From: Caldovatus sediminis
Lineage (GTDB): Bacteria; Pseudomonadota; Alphaproteobacteria; Acetobacterales; Acetobacteraceae
Reading direction: 5' to 3'
NCBI RefSeq assembly: GCF_014644455.1
Contig: NZ_BMKS01000018.1
Span: 1 to 64,000, forward strand
DNA: 64,000 nt
Positions 7,270 through 16,160 of this stretch are shown here, piece by piece. The notes under the pieces are model-generated. The model saw only the letters and a program-made list of their open reading frames with translations. It was not told where the DNA came from and did not search any database. The translations under genes were made by a program, and so were the position numbers. Numbering within the stretch: position 1 is the first letter of the stretch; every line of letters starts with the position of its first letter.

Positions 7270-8642
7270 CGGCCGAGGTCCGCGTCCTCTCCGCCACGGG
7301 CATGCTCGGATCGGGCTTCCTCGAATCCTCGCTCGAGCGCGGCGTGGCGCTGGCGCCGCACGTGATCGCCGCCGATGCGGGCTCGACCGACGGCGGCCCC
7401 GCCTATCTCGGCAGCGGCACGCCGTTCTTCTCGCGCGAGGCGACGGCGCGCGACCTGCGGCTGATGCTGCGCGCGCGGGCGCGGCTCGGCGTGCCGATGA
7501 TCGTCGGCTCCTGCGGCTTCGGCGGCGGCGACGCCGGCGTGGACTGGACGCGCGACATCGTGCTCGCGATCGCGCGCGAGGAGGGGATGCGCTTCCGCCT
7601 CGCCCTGATCCGCAGCGAGCAGGACAGGGACTACCTGAAGCGCCGCCTGCGCGAGGGGCGCATCCTGCCGCTCCACCCCGCGCCGCCGCTCGACGAGGGA
7701 GTGATCGAGCGCAGCGCCCACATCGTCGGCGCCATGGGGCACGAGCCGATCGTCGCGGCGCTCGAGGCCGGCGCGGAGGTCGTGCTGGCCGGGCGCGCGA
7801 CCGACACCTCGCTCTTCGCCGCGGTGCCGCTGATGCGCGGCGCCGGCGCCGGACCCGCCTGGCACGCGGCGAAGACGCTGGAATGCGGCACCGCCGCCGT
7901 GGTGCAGCGCAAGCGCCCGGACTGCCTCTTCGCCTGGGTGCGCGAGGACCACTTCGACGTCGCCCCCTGCGACCCCGAGATGCGCTGCACGCCGCAGAGC
8001 GTCGCCTCGCACACGCTCTACGAGAACGCCGACCCCTTCCTCGTCACCGAGCCCTCCGGCGTGATCGACACGACGGAAGCGGCCTACGAGGCGCTCGACG
8101 CGCGCAGCGTGCGCGTGCGCGGCTCCCGCTTCCGCCCGTCCGGGCAGGTGACGATCAAGCTGGAGGGCGCCGAACTCGCGGGCTACCAGTCCGTCATCGT
8201 CGCCGGCGTGCGCGAGCCCTACATCCTGCGCCAGCTCGACGCCTGGCTCGGCGGGATGCAGGCGCGCTTCGCCGAGCGGGCGCGGGAGGCGTTCGGCTTC
8301 GGCCCGGGCCCGGGCGGCTACGACCTGCGCATCCGCGTCTACGGCCGCGACGGCGTGATGGGCAGGCTGGAGCCGCGCGCCGGCGAACTCGGCCACGAGG
8401 TCTGCCTGCTGATCACCGTCACCGCCGCGCGGCAGGAGACCGCGCGCGCCGTGGCGAAGTCCTTCGCGCACTTCGCGCTGCACTACCCGATCCCGGAATG
8501 GGGCGGGCTGATCAGCGGCCTCGCCTTCCCCTTCACCCCGGCGGAGATGGACCGCGGGCCGGTCTACCGCTTCACCCTGCACCACGTCGTCCGGCCCGAC
8601 GACCCGCTGGAGATGTTCCGCACCGAGATGCTGGAGGTCTGA
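7266..8642 (+). CDS. AtuA family protein (DUF1446)
   Basis: 458 residues matching the acyclic-terpene-utilisation AtuA / DUF1446 family throughout: 'SATGMLGSGFLESSLERG', 'ADAGSTDGGP', 'GSCGFGGGDAGVDWT', 'AGRATDTSLFAAVPL' and the C-terminal 'FALHYPIPEWGGLISGLAFPF'. AtuA belongs to the citronellol/geranyl-CoA degradation locus of Pseudomonas, but family members occur in many other acid-degradation clusters and the biochemical activity is unsettled. No geranyl-CoA carboxylase is present here, so terpene use is not implied. The start overlaps the HD gene stop by four bases; a DUF4387 gene follows after six bases, a recurrent pairing. Confidence 0.85.
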   Translation: MTAEVRVLSATGMLGSGFLESSLERGVALAPHVIAADAGSTDGGPAYLGSGTPFFSREATARDLRLMLRARARLGVPMIVGSCGFGGGDAGVDWTRDIVLAIAREEGMRFRLALIRSEQDRDYLKRRLREGRILPLHPAPPLDEGVIERSAHIVGAMGHEPIVAALEAGAEVVLAGRATDTSLFAAVPLMRGAGAGPAWHAAKTLECGTAAVVQRKRPDCLFAWVREDHFDVAPCDPEMRCTPQSVASHTLYENADPFLVTEPSGVIDTTEAAYEALDARSVRVRGSRFRPSGQVTIKLEGAELAGYQSVIVAGVREPYILRQLDAWLGGMQARFAERAREAFGFGPGPGGYDLRIRVYGRDGVMGRLEPRAGELGHEVCLLITVTAARQETARAVAKSFAHFALHYPIPEWGGLISGLAFPFTPAEMDRGPVYRFTLHHVVRPDDPLEMFRTEMLEV

Positions 8643-8648
8643 CCGGCC

Positions 8649-8960
8649 ATGGCGACGCTCGGCGAGCTGGCGAGGCTGATCCGCTCCAAGAACGCGGGCC
8701 CGTTCCTCCTCACCTTCGACGTGATGTTCGGCGACGAGGCGACCTACCGCCGCGTGATCGCGAGCGGCGCGCTGACCCGCGCGCGCTTCGCGGCGCTCTA
8801 CCGGCTGCCCGAATCGGAGGTGATGCTCTTCCATCACGACGCCGCGCGCGCGATCAAGATCTCCATCCCCCGCCCCTGCGTCCAGTGCGACCCCGACGAC
8901 GGCGACGCCTATGGCGGCCAGCAGCACGCGCCGCTGGTCGAGCTGGTGGTGCCGAACTGA
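8649..8960 (+). CDS. DUF4387 domain-containing protein
   Basis: 103 residues covering a whole DUF4387 domain: 'LIRSKNAGPFLLTFDVMFGD' near the N-terminus, then 'SEVMLFHHDAARAIKISIPR' and a closing 'YGGQQHAPLVELVVPN'. The family is small, of unknown function, and typically follows an AtuA-like gene, as it does here. Its invariant 'FD' and 'H-D-A' residues hint at a partner or subunit of the AtuA-like enzyme rather than a stand-alone protein; that is inference from conserved adjacency. Forty bases separate it from the acyl-CoA dehydrogenase. Confidence 0.8.
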   Translation: MATLGELARLIRSKNAGPFLLTFDVMFGDEATYRRVIASGALTRARFAALYRLPESEVMLFHHDAARAIKISIPRPCVQCDPDDGDAYGGQQHAPLVELVVPN

Positions 8961-9000
8961 GGCCGCGCCGGCAGGGAAGGACCGCAAGGACGACGGCAGC

Positions 9001-10728
9001 ATGCACATCCGCCCCCTCGCCCCGCCCAGCGGGGCCGCCGCGGTGCCCGACAGCCGCGGAATCAACCTCTACCGCGCCGATCCGACGATGCGGCGGCTGC
9101 TCGACCTCTACCTGCCCGCCGACCTCGTCGCGCACATCGAGCCGCATCTCGACCGCCTCGGCGGCCTCGCCGGCGGCGCGCTGGACGAGCTGGCCGCGAC
9201 CGCCGACCGCAACCCGCCGGTGCTGCGCCACCGCACCCGCACCGGCGAGGAGGCGCAGGGCATCGAGTACCATCCCGCCTACCGCGAGATGGAGCGCATC
9301 GCCTTCGCCGAATACGGCCTCGCCGCCATGTCGCACCGCGGCGGCGTGCTCGGCTGGCCGGAGCCGATGCCGCCCGCGGTGAAGTACGCGATCACCTACC
9401 TCTTCGTGCAGGCGGAGTTCGGCCTGTGCTGCCCGGTCAGCATGACCGACAGCCTGGCGCGCACGCTGCGCAGGTTCGGCGATCCCGCCCTCGTCGCCCG
9501 CTACCTGCCGGCGCTGACCAGCCAGGACCTCGACGCGCTGCACCAGGGCGCGATGTTCATGACGGAACAGGGCGCCGGCTCCGACATCGCCGCCACCGCC
9601 GTGCGCGCGGCGCCGCTGCCGGACGGCACCTGGGCGCTTTCCGGCGACAAGTGGTTCTGCTCCAACCCGGATGCCGAGCTCGCCATGGTGCTGGCGCGGC
9701 GCGAGGGCGGGCCGCCGGGCCTCAAGGGCGTGTCGCTGTTCCTGCTGCCGCGCACCCTGCCCGACGGCGCGCCGAACCGCTACCGGATCGTGCGCCTGAA
9801 GGACAAGCTCGGCACGCGCTCCATGGCGAGCGGCGAGATCCGCCTGGAAGGCGCCATCGCCTGGCTGGTCGGCGAGCCCGAGGCCGGCTTCAAGCAGATG
9901 GCGGACATGGTCAACAACTCGCGCCTCTCCAACGGCGTGCGCGCGGCGGGGCTGATGCGCCGCGCCGTCGCCGAGGCGCTGTTCGTCGCCCGCCGCCGCG
10001 TCGCCTTCGGCCGGCGCCTGATCGAGCTGCCCCTGATGCGCCGCCAGCTCGGCAAGATGCTGGTCCGGGCCGAGCAGGCGCGCAGCATGATGTTCCAGAC
10101 CGCCGAGGCGCTTCGCCGCAGCGACGCCGGGGAGCCGGGCGCCTACCCGCTGCTGCGCATCCTGACGCCGCTGATCAAGTTCCGCGCCTGCCGCGACGCG
10201 CGCCAGGTGACGGGCGACGCGATGGAGGTGCGCGGCGGCTGCGGCTACATCGAGGAGTGGCCCGACCCGCGCCTGCTGCGCGACGCCCATCTCGGCTCGA
10301 TCTGGGAGGGCACGAGCAACATCGTCGCGCTCGACGTGCTGCGCGCCGCCGCGCGCGAGGGCGCGCTGCCGGTGCTGGCGGCGCATGTGCGCGGCCTGCT
10401 CGGCAACGGCGAGGCGCTGCCGGAGGCGCTCCCCGCGCTGGACCGCGCCGTGGCGCTGGCCGAGGCGGCGCAGCGGGACCACGCCCTCGCCCGCCAGGCG
10501 GCCTCCGCGCTCTACCACGTGACCAGCGCCGCGGCGATGGCGTGGGAGGCGGCGCGGCTGCGCGACGGGCAGCGCCTCGCCCTCGCCCGCATGGCGCTGC
10601 GCCACCGCGCGCTGCCGCGCGACCCGCTGGCGGCGGAGGACGCGGACGCGCCGGCCCTCGCCGCGATCCTGGCGGGGGACGACCGCGACGCGGAGGGCGC
10701 ATCCGTGCCGCGCCCGCCGGGAGGATGA
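9001..10728 (+). CDS. Acyl-CoA dehydrogenase, AidB-like subgroup
   Basis: 575 residues with the three-part acyl-CoA dehydrogenase fold and an extended C-terminus. FAD/substrate motifs include 'MTEQGAGSDIAATAVRA', 'GDKWFCSNPDAELAMV' and 'VTGDAMEVRGGCGYIEEW'. The late segment 'LGSIWEGTSNIVALDVLRA' is the signature of the AidB branch rather than short-chain FadE types. The start at 9001 is preceded by AAGGA; a frame extension to 8911 lies inside DUF4387 and is rejected. In the operon it would oxidise an acyl-CoA intermediate, yet no CoA ligase or CoA-transferase gene is in the cluster, so the substrate supply is unclear. Confidence 0.88.
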   Translation: MHIRPLAPPSGAAAVPDSRGINLYRADPTMRRLLDLYLPADLVAHIEPHLDRLGGLAGGALDELAATADRNPPVLRHRTRTGEEAQGIEYHPAYREMERIAFAEYGLAAMSHRGGVLGWPEPMPPAVKYAITYLFVQAEFGLCCPVSMTDSLARTLRRFGDPALVARYLPALTSQDLDALHQGAMFMTEQGAGSDIAATAVRAAPLPDGTWALSGDKWFCSNPDAELAMVLARREGGPPGLKGVSLFLLPRTLPDGAPNRYRIVRLKDKLGTRSMASGEIRLEGAIAWLVGEPEAGFKQMADMVNNSRLSNGVRAAGLMRRAVAEALFVARRRVAFGRRLIELPLMRRQLGKMLVRAEQARSMMFQTAEALRRSDAGEPGAYPLLRILTPLIKFRACRDARQVTGDAMEVRGGCGYIEEWPDPRLLRDAHLGSIWEGTSNIVALDVLRAAAREGALPVLAAHVRGLLGNGEALPEALPALDRAVALAEAAQRDHALARQAASALYHVTSAAAMAWEAARLRDGQRLALARMALRHRALPRDPLAAEDADAPALAAILAGDDRDAEGASVPRPPGG

Positions 10729-10736
10729 CGCCCCGC

Positions 10737-11555
10737 ATGGCCGACGAATCCCTGGACAGCGTCGTCCGCAACGCCGTGGCCGAGCGGCTCGCGGCGGGCG
10801 AGGTCGCCGTCTCGATGACGGTGCGCCTGGTCGAGAGCGTCGAGATCGCCCAGATCGCCAGGACCTGCGGCTACGACTCGCTCTACATCGACCTCGAGCA
10901 CTGCCCGATGTCGCTCCGCCAGGCCGGGCAGATCTGCGTTGCCGCGCTCGGCGCCGGGATCACGCCCTTCGTGCGCGTGCCGAGCCACGCGCCGGAGTGG
11001 GTCTCGCGCGTGCTCGACGCGGGCGCGATGGGCGTGATCGCCCCGCACGTGCGCTCCGCCGAGGAGGCGCGCGCGGTCGTCGCCGCGGCGAAGTTCCCGC
11101 CCTTCGGCCACCGCTCCGTCGGCGGCGGCCTGCCGCAGCTCCGCTTCCGCGGCTACCCTCCCGTCGAATCCCGCCGGCTGCTGAACGAGCGGACGACGGT
11201 GCTGGCGATGATCGAGGGCCCGGAGGGCCTCGATCGCGTCGAGGAGATCGCCGCCGTGGACGGGGTGGACATCCTGTTCATCGGCACCAACGACCTCTGC
11301 GCCGAGCTCGGCATCGGCGGCCAGTTCGACCACCCCCTCGTGCGCGAGGCCTACGCGCGCACCATCGCCGCGGCGCGGCGCCACGGCAAGCATGTCGGCA
11401 TCGGCGGCCTCGCCGGGCGGCCGAAGCTGCTCGCCGAGTTCGTCGCCCTCGGCGCGCGCTACGTCTCGGCCGGCAGCGACCTCTCCTACCTGATGGCGGC
11501 GGCGGAGGAGCGCTGCAGGCTGGTGCGCGGGTTCCTGGCGCGACCGCCAGGCTGA
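10737..11555 (+). CDS. HpcH/HpaI aldolase/citrate lyase family protein
   Basis: 272 residues of a TIM-barrel class II pyruvate-type aldolase: 'CGYDSLYIDLEHCPMSL' with the metal-ligand Glu region, 'FVRVPSHAPEWVSRVLDAGAMGVIAPHV', and 'VDILFIGTNDLCAELG' near the C-terminal metal/phosphate site. Family members cleave 4-hydroxy-2-oxo acids to pyruvate plus an aldehyde. Two starts are possible. ATG 10725 overlaps the dehydrogenase stop but has its purine-rich site touching the codon; ATG 10737 has GGGAGG 12 bases upstream and is preferred. It is the last gene of the operon that starts at 5766, so cleavage may be the terminal step. Confidence 0.85.
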   Translation: MADESLDSVVRNAVAERLAAGEVAVSMTVRLVESVEIAQIARTCGYDSLYIDLEHCPMSLRQAGQICVAALGAGITPFVRVPSHAPEWVSRVLDAGAMGVIAPHVRSAEEARAVVAAAKFPPFGHRSVGGGLPQLRFRGYPPVESRRLLNERTTVLAMIEGPEGLDRVEEIAAVDGVDILFIGTNDLCAELGIGGQFDHPLVREAYARTIAAARRHGKHVGIGGLAGRPKLLAEFVALGARYVSAGSDLSYLMAAAEERCRLVRGFLARPPG

Positions 11556-11576
11556 GCCGCGGCGGCACCGGCGGTC

Positions 11577-12566
11577 CTAGTCGAGCCGCACGCCGGACGC
11601 CTCGACCACCGGAAGCCACAGGTCGAGCTGGGCCTGCCAGAACGCCCTGAACTCGGCGGCGGTGGTGCCGGCGGGCTCGGAGCCCGTCTCGCGCAGGCGC
11701 CGCGCCACGGCCTCGTCGCGCACGGCGGCCCGCACCGCCTGCTCGAGCCGCGCGATCACCGCCGGCGGCGTCGCGGCCGGCGCGTAGATCCCCATGAAGT
11801 TGATGATCTGGAAGCCGGAGAGGCCCTGCTCGATCGCCGTCGGCACCTCCGGCAGCAGCGGGCTCCGCTCCGGCGCGAGCACGGCGATGGCACGCAGCTG
11901 GGCGTTGCGGACATAGGGCGCCTGGGACGGGATGCCCTCGATCAGCATGTCCACGTTGCCCGCGATCATGTCCGCGAAGACCAGGCCCGAGCCGCGGTAG
12001 GGCACGTGTACCGCCTGCGTCCCGGTGCGCTGGTTCAGCAGGTGCCCGCCGAGGTGGTTGATGCTGCCGGGGCCGGCCGAGCCGTAGGTCATGCGCCCCG
12101 GGCGGGTCCGCATCAGGGCGATCAGCTCCTGCAGGTTCTGCGCCGGCACGTGCTTGCCGACGGTGAGCACCATGGGCAGCGTCGCCACCAGGGAGACCGG
12201 CTGGAAGTCCCGGCGCGGATCCACGCGCGCGTTCGGCTGCAGCCCGACCATCAGCACCGAGTTGGTGATGGTGAGGATGATGATGGTGTGGCCGTCCGGC
12301 GGCGCGGCGGCGACGGCCTCGGCGCCGATCAGGCCGGCGGCGCCGCCGCGGTTCTCGACCACCACCGGCCGGCCGCCGAGGGCCTGCTGCATGCCCGGCG
12401 CCAGGATGCGCGCGACGATGTCCGTCGCCCCACCGGGGGCGAAGGGCACGATGAGGCGCACCGGCTGGCGCGGGAAGTCCGAAGCGTCCTGGCTGCGCGC
12501 GGCCTGCGGATAGAGGGGGGCGGCGACGGCGGCGGCGAGCAGCGGGCGGCGGGCGAATGCGCGCAT
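11577..12566 (-). CDS. Bug/TctC family solute-binding protein
   Basis: 329 residues. A signal peptide ('MRAFARRPLLAAAVAAPLYP') precedes the Bug-fold signature 'PVRLIVPFAPGGATDIVAR' and 'VVVENRGGAAGLIGAEAVAAAPPDG', then 'VPYRGSGLVFADMIAGNVDML'. These periplasmic proteins bind carboxylates for tripartite tricarboxylate transporters, but no TctA/TctB membrane genes are in the window, so it is an orphan receptor. It ends convergently 22 bases after the aldolase gene. Start 12566 is chosen for its GAGGA site; 12572 is an in-frame alternative two codons longer. Confidence 0.88.
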   Translation of the reverse strand: MRAFARRPLLAAAVAAPLYPQAARSQDASDFPRQPVRLIVPFAPGGATDIVARILAPGMQQALGGRPVVVENRGGAAGLIGAEAVAAAPPDGHTIIILTITNSVLMVGLQPNARVDPRRDFQPVSLVATLPMVLTVGKHVPAQNLQELIALMRTRPGRMTYGSAGPGSINHLGGHLLNQRTGTQAVHVPYRGSGLVFADMIAGNVDMLIEGIPSQAPYVRNAQLRAIAVLAPERSPLLPEVPTAIEQGLSGFQIINFMGIYAPAATPPAVIARLEQAVRAAVRDEAVARRLRETGSEPAGTTAAEFRAFWQAQLDLWLPVVEASGVRLD

Positions 12567-13055
12567 GGTCATCCTCGTGCTGTTCGGTTGCGCGATGGAC
12601 GGAAGGGCGCCGGGGGCGGACACGGCCGCGGCGCGCCGGGCGCCGCGGTCGCGCAGCGGCGCCCCTGTCGGGATCGCGTGCCTCCGCCCCCGCGCCGGTC
12701 GCGGCCTCGACACGCCGCCCGGACGGTCCGGGCCAGCAGCGGCGCGTCGCGCGCCTCCCGTCCGGCATCCGCGAATCCTCCCCGCCGCCAGTCGCGTCCT
12801 TGCCGCGCGGCCCGCTCGCGAGCCTGCGCAGCCACCTCGGCCCGGTCAAATGGAAAATCACGGGCGCGCGATGCCGGCGACGCTCGCGGCGGCGAACCGC
12901 CGATCGGCACCACGGCGCAAGACGCCGGGGGCAGGCGGGCGCAGGATGCCCATGCCCCGTCATTGACCGTTGCAGCGCTCCGTCCTGCCCTGCAAAGCTC
13001 GCCGCACAACGCGACGACCGGGCCGAGGGGCCAGGCGACCAGGGAGGGAATGGAC
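12567..13055 (+). other. Divergent intergenic region, 489 bp
   Basis: Lies between the orphan Bug gene (minus) and the sugar ABC operon (plus). No coding signal is convincing. TTGACC at 12963-12968 is a possible -35 for the ABC operon, but no fair -10 follows at 16-18 bases. AGGGAGGG at 13041-13048 is the ribosome-binding site for the start at 13056. Nothing else is recognised. Confidence 0.5.
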
Positions 13056-14360
13056 ATGAAGCGACGCGAGCTTCTCGCGGCCGGCCTGCTTGGCGGGTTC
13101 GGCCTCGCCGCGGGCGGCGCCCGACCGGCGCGGGCGCAGGCGCAGGCCACGATCCGCTTCCTCACGCCGGAGACGGACCCGAGCCAGGTGCGGGTGTGGC
13201 AGGAGCTGATCCAGGGCTTCGCCGGCGTCAACCGCACCGTGACGATCCGCCCCGAATACGCCTCCTGGGACGACCTCGTCCGCAAGATCTCCGCCGACCT
13301 GATCGCCGGCGCGCCGCCCGAGATCGTCGCCGGATCGAGCCGCACCGGCTTCATGGCGAGCGCGGCGCGGCGCAACCTGCTCGTGGACCTCGCGCCGCTG
13401 GTGGACGAGCTCGGCCGCGACGACTTCCACAAGCCCAGTCTCGAGGCCTGGCACTACAACGGCATCCAGGCCGCCATCCCCTACGGCATGCAGTGGCCCG
13501 TCCTGTGGTGCCGCACCGACCTGTTCCAGGAGGCCGGCCTCGCGCTGCCCACCACCTGGGACGAGTACCGCGCCGCGGCCGAGCGGCTGACCAACCCCTC
13601 CCGCGGCATCTACGGCGCCTGCTTCCCCGCCGGACGCACCTGGAACACGGAGATCCAGTCGAGCATCACCATCTGGGCCGCCGGCGGCCACATCTTCGAC
13701 GAGCGGCTGAACGTCTCGCTCGACACGCCGGAGGTGCGGCGGGCGATGACCTACTACGCGGAGATGTGCCGCTTCTCGCCGCCGGACATCGGCCAGTACG
13801 GCTTCCGCGAGGCCTCCGCCGCGTACACCTCCGGCAAGTCGGCGACGACCTTCTACTGGGGCCGGGTGCTCTCGCACCTCTACCAGCAGGCGCCGGACCT
13901 GCTGCAGAAGACGAAGACCGTGCACATCCCGCACGGCGGCAAGCGCGCCACCTCGCTCGGCTGGGACGAGTTCGTGGTCTACCGCGGCCGCAACAGCCGC
14001 GCGGCGCTGGAGTACGTGAAGTACCTGATGCAGCCGCGGCAGGTGTACATGATGATGGAGCCGGTGATCGCGCACGTCGTGCCGACGCGGAACTCCGTGC
14101 TGCCGATGCTGCGGCAGCACGAATGGGTGCAGAAGAACCCCGACATCGTGACGACGCTGATCGAGCCGATCGACTTCGGCATCTCCGCGACGAAGGAGAG
14201 CCCGAACCATCCCTTCAACTACAAGTGGGACGCCTTCCAGGCCCGCAACATCCTGCCGGACATGGTCCAGCGCATCGTGCTGGGCCGCGAGCCGGTCGCG
14301 CTCGCCGTGGAGAAGGCGCACAAGGAGGCGGTCGAGGCCACCAGGGACATCCGCCAGTAG
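13056..14360 (+). CDS. Sugar ABC transporter substrate-binding protein (CUT1 type)
   Basis: 434 residues. A Tat-like signal peptide 'MKRRELLAAGLLGGFGLAAG' ends near ARAQA, followed by an extracellular solute-binding family 1 fold: 'TIRPEYASWDDLVRKISADL', 'NGIQAAIPYGMQWPVLWCRTDLF', 'GLALPTTWDEYRAAAERL', and 'YTSGKSATTFYWG'. It would capture a sugar or polyol and deliver it to the two permeases downstream. ATG 13056 is used because AGGGAGGG lies seven bases upstream; ATG 13050 is within that site. Twelve bases separate it from the first permease. The sugar cannot be named; no sugar-metabolic gene is in the operon. Confidence 0.9.
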   Translation: MKRRELLAAGLLGGFGLAAGGARPARAQAQATIRFLTPETDPSQVRVWQELIQGFAGVNRTVTIRPEYASWDDLVRKISADLIAGAPPEIVAGSSRTGFMASAARRNLLVDLAPLVDELGRDDFHKPSLEAWHYNGIQAAIPYGMQWPVLWCRTDLFQEAGLALPTTWDEYRAAAERLTNPSRGIYGACFPAGRTWNTEIQSSITIWAAGGHIFDERLNVSLDTPEVRRAMTYYAEMCRFSPPDIGQYGFREASAAYTSGKSATTFYWGRVLSHLYQQAPDLLQKTKTVHIPHGGKRATSLGWDEFVVYRGRNSRAALEYVKYLMQPRQVYMMMEPVIAHVVPTRNSVLPMLRQHEWVQKNPDIVTTLIEPIDFGISATKESPNHPFNYKWDAFQARNILPDMVQRIVLGREPVALAVEKAHKEAVEATRDIRQ

Positions 14361-14372
14361 GACGGCCGCCGC

Positions 14373-15329
14373 ATGGCACCCAACGAGGCGGAGGCCGCCC
14401 TCGCGCGGGAGGGCGGCGCGTCGTGGCGGGCGGCCCGCCGCGCCGGCGGCCTGCTCGCCGCGCTGCGCGACCAGCACCTCGGCGTCATCCTGCTGCTGCC
14501 GAGCGCGCTCACCTTCCTGGTGCTGCTCGTCTTCCCGCTCGGCTACGGCATCTGGACCAGCTTCTTCCAGCGCCACGTGCTGGACCCGGAGGGTGTCTGG
14601 GTCGGCCTCGGCAACTACGTCTGGCTGTTCGGCAACCGGGAGTTCTGGCACTCCCTCACCATCTCGACCTTCTGGGCCGGAGCGACGGTCGGGCTGCAGA
14701 TCGTGCTCGGCACGGCGGTCGCGCTGCTGCTGCACCAGCCCTTCAAGGGACGCTCCCTCGTGCGGGGGCTGGTGCTGTTCCCCTACATGATGCCGGTCGT
14801 CTCGGTCGTGCTGGTGTGGATGCTGCTCTACAACGCGCTCTACGGCGTCATCAACTACCTACTGGTCGCGTCCGGCATCGTCGGCGCGCCGATCGCCTGG
14901 CTCTCGGACCCCGACAGCGCCTTCTGGGGCGTCGTCTTCGTCGGCGTCTGGAAGTACTTGCCCTTCGTCGTCGTCATCGTGCTGGCGCGCCTGCAGGTGA
15001 TCCCGCAGGACCTCTACGAGGCGGCGCGGATCGACGGCGCCGGCGCCGTCGCCCGCTTCCTCGACATCACGCTGCACCAGATCAAGGACGTGCTGCTGGT
15101 GGTGGCGCTGCTGCGCACGATCTTCATGTTCAACAACTTCGAGATCGTGTTCCTGCTCACCGGCGGCGGCCCGCTGCGCGCCACCATGACGCTGCCGATC
15201 CTCGTCTACGAGCAGGCCTTCGGCACCTACGAGCTCGGCCGCGGCTCCGCCATCGCCGTCGTGATGTTCTTCCTGCTGATCGCCGTCATGTCGGTCTACT
15301 TCGCCTTCCTCCGCAAGGAGCCGGACTGA
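14373..15329 (+). CDS. Sugar ABC transporter permease 1 (MalF/UgpA type)
   Basis: 318 residues with six membrane helices after a polar N-terminal tail of about 35 residues. The cytoplasmic EAA coupling loop reads 'EAARIDGAGAVARFLDITL', which docks on the ATPase, and 'FNNFEIVFLLTGGGPLRAT' is the periplasmic-side signature of the MalF/UgpA class. Its stop overlaps the next permease start (TGATG), indicating coupled translation and a heterodimeric channel. Confidence 0.9.
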   Translation: MAPNEAEAALAREGGASWRAARRAGGLLAALRDQHLGVILLLPSALTFLVLLVFPLGYGIWTSFFQRHVLDPEGVWVGLGNYVWLFGNREFWHSLTISTFWAGATVGLQIVLGTAVALLLHQPFKGRSLVRGLVLFPYMMPVVSVVLVWMLLYNALYGVINYLLVASGIVGAPIAWLSDPDSAFWGVVFVGVWKYLPFVVVIVLARLQVIPQDLYEAARIDGAGAVARFLDITLHQIKDVLLVVALLRTIFMFNNFEIVFLLTGGGPLRATMTLPILVYEQAFGTYELGRGSAIAVVMFFLLIAVMSVYFAFLRKEPD

Positions 15330-16153
15330 TGCCGCCGCGCAACGCCGCCCGCCTCTACCCGCTGGTCCTGCTGCTGCTCGCCTTCGTCGCCTTCCCGCTC
15401 TACTGGATGGCCTCGACCTCGCTGAAGCCGCAGACCGAGGTGTTCCGCGTCCCGCCGACCTTCGTGCCGGAGACCTGGACGCTGCGGCACTACGTCGAGC
15501 TGTTCTGGCTGACCGACTTCGGCCTGCTGTTCGTGAACAGCCTGAAGGTCTGCCTGGTCTCGACCGGCCTCGCGCTGGTGGTGGGCAGCCTCGGCGCCTA
15601 CGCCCTCGCCCGCTTCCGCGTGCGCGGGAAGGAGGCGTACGGCCGCCTGGTGCTGCTCGCCTACATGTTCCCGGGCGCGCTGCTGGTGATCCCGCTGCTG
15701 CTGCTGTTCCGCCAGCTCGGCCTCACCAACAGCCATCTCGGCTTGTCGCTCGCCTACCTGACCTTCGCGGTGCCCTTCGTGATGTGGGTGATGCGCGACT
15801 TCTTCGCCTCCGTCCCCGTGGACCTAGAGGAGGCGGCGCTGATCGACGGCGCGAGCCGCCTCGGCGCGCTGTGGGACGTGGTGCTGCCGCAGGCGGTGCC
15901 GGGCCTGATCGCCACCGGCATCTTCGCCTTCCTCTTCGCGTGGAACGAGTACCTGTTCGCGCTGATCCTGATCTCGGACGAGAGCCTGCGCACCCTGCCG
16001 CCCGGCATGATGCGCTTCGTCTCGACCACCGACACGAACTGGGGCCTGATCATGGCGGCGTCCACCCTCGCGACCCTGCCGATGGCGCTCGCCTTCGGCC
16101 TGATCCAGCGCTACCTCGTGACCGGCCTCGGCGCCGGCGGCGTGAAGGGCTGA
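15329..16153 (+). CDS. Sugar ABC transporter permease 2 (MalG/UgpE type)
   Basis: 274 residues, six membrane helices. It starts 'MPPRNAARLYPLVLLLLAF', shows 'YWMASTSLKPQTEVF' after the first helix (a MalG/UgpE hallmark), and has an EAA loop 'EEAALIDGASRLGALWDVVL'. It pairs with the preceding permease, whose stop it overlaps. The ATPase gene follows after seven bases. Confidence 0.9.
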   Translation: MPPRNAARLYPLVLLLLAFVAFPLYWMASTSLKPQTEVFRVPPTFVPETWTLRHYVELFWLTDFGLLFVNSLKVCLVSTGLALVVGSLGAYALARFRVRGKEAYGRLVLLAYMFPGALLVIPLLLLFRQLGLTNSHLGLSLAYLTFAVPFVMWVMRDFFASVPVDLEEAALIDGASRLGALWDVVLPQAVPGLIATGIFAFLFAWNEYLFALILISDESLRTLPPGMMRFVSTTDTNWGLIMAASTLATLPMALAFGLIQRYLVTGLGAGGVKG

Positions 16154-16160
16154 GCGGCCC

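Noticed and set aside
12963-12991. A sigma-70 promoter for the sugar ABC operon
   Set aside because: TTGACC is good, but none of the hexamers 16-18 bases downstream resembles a -10, so it is only mentioned in the intergenic note.
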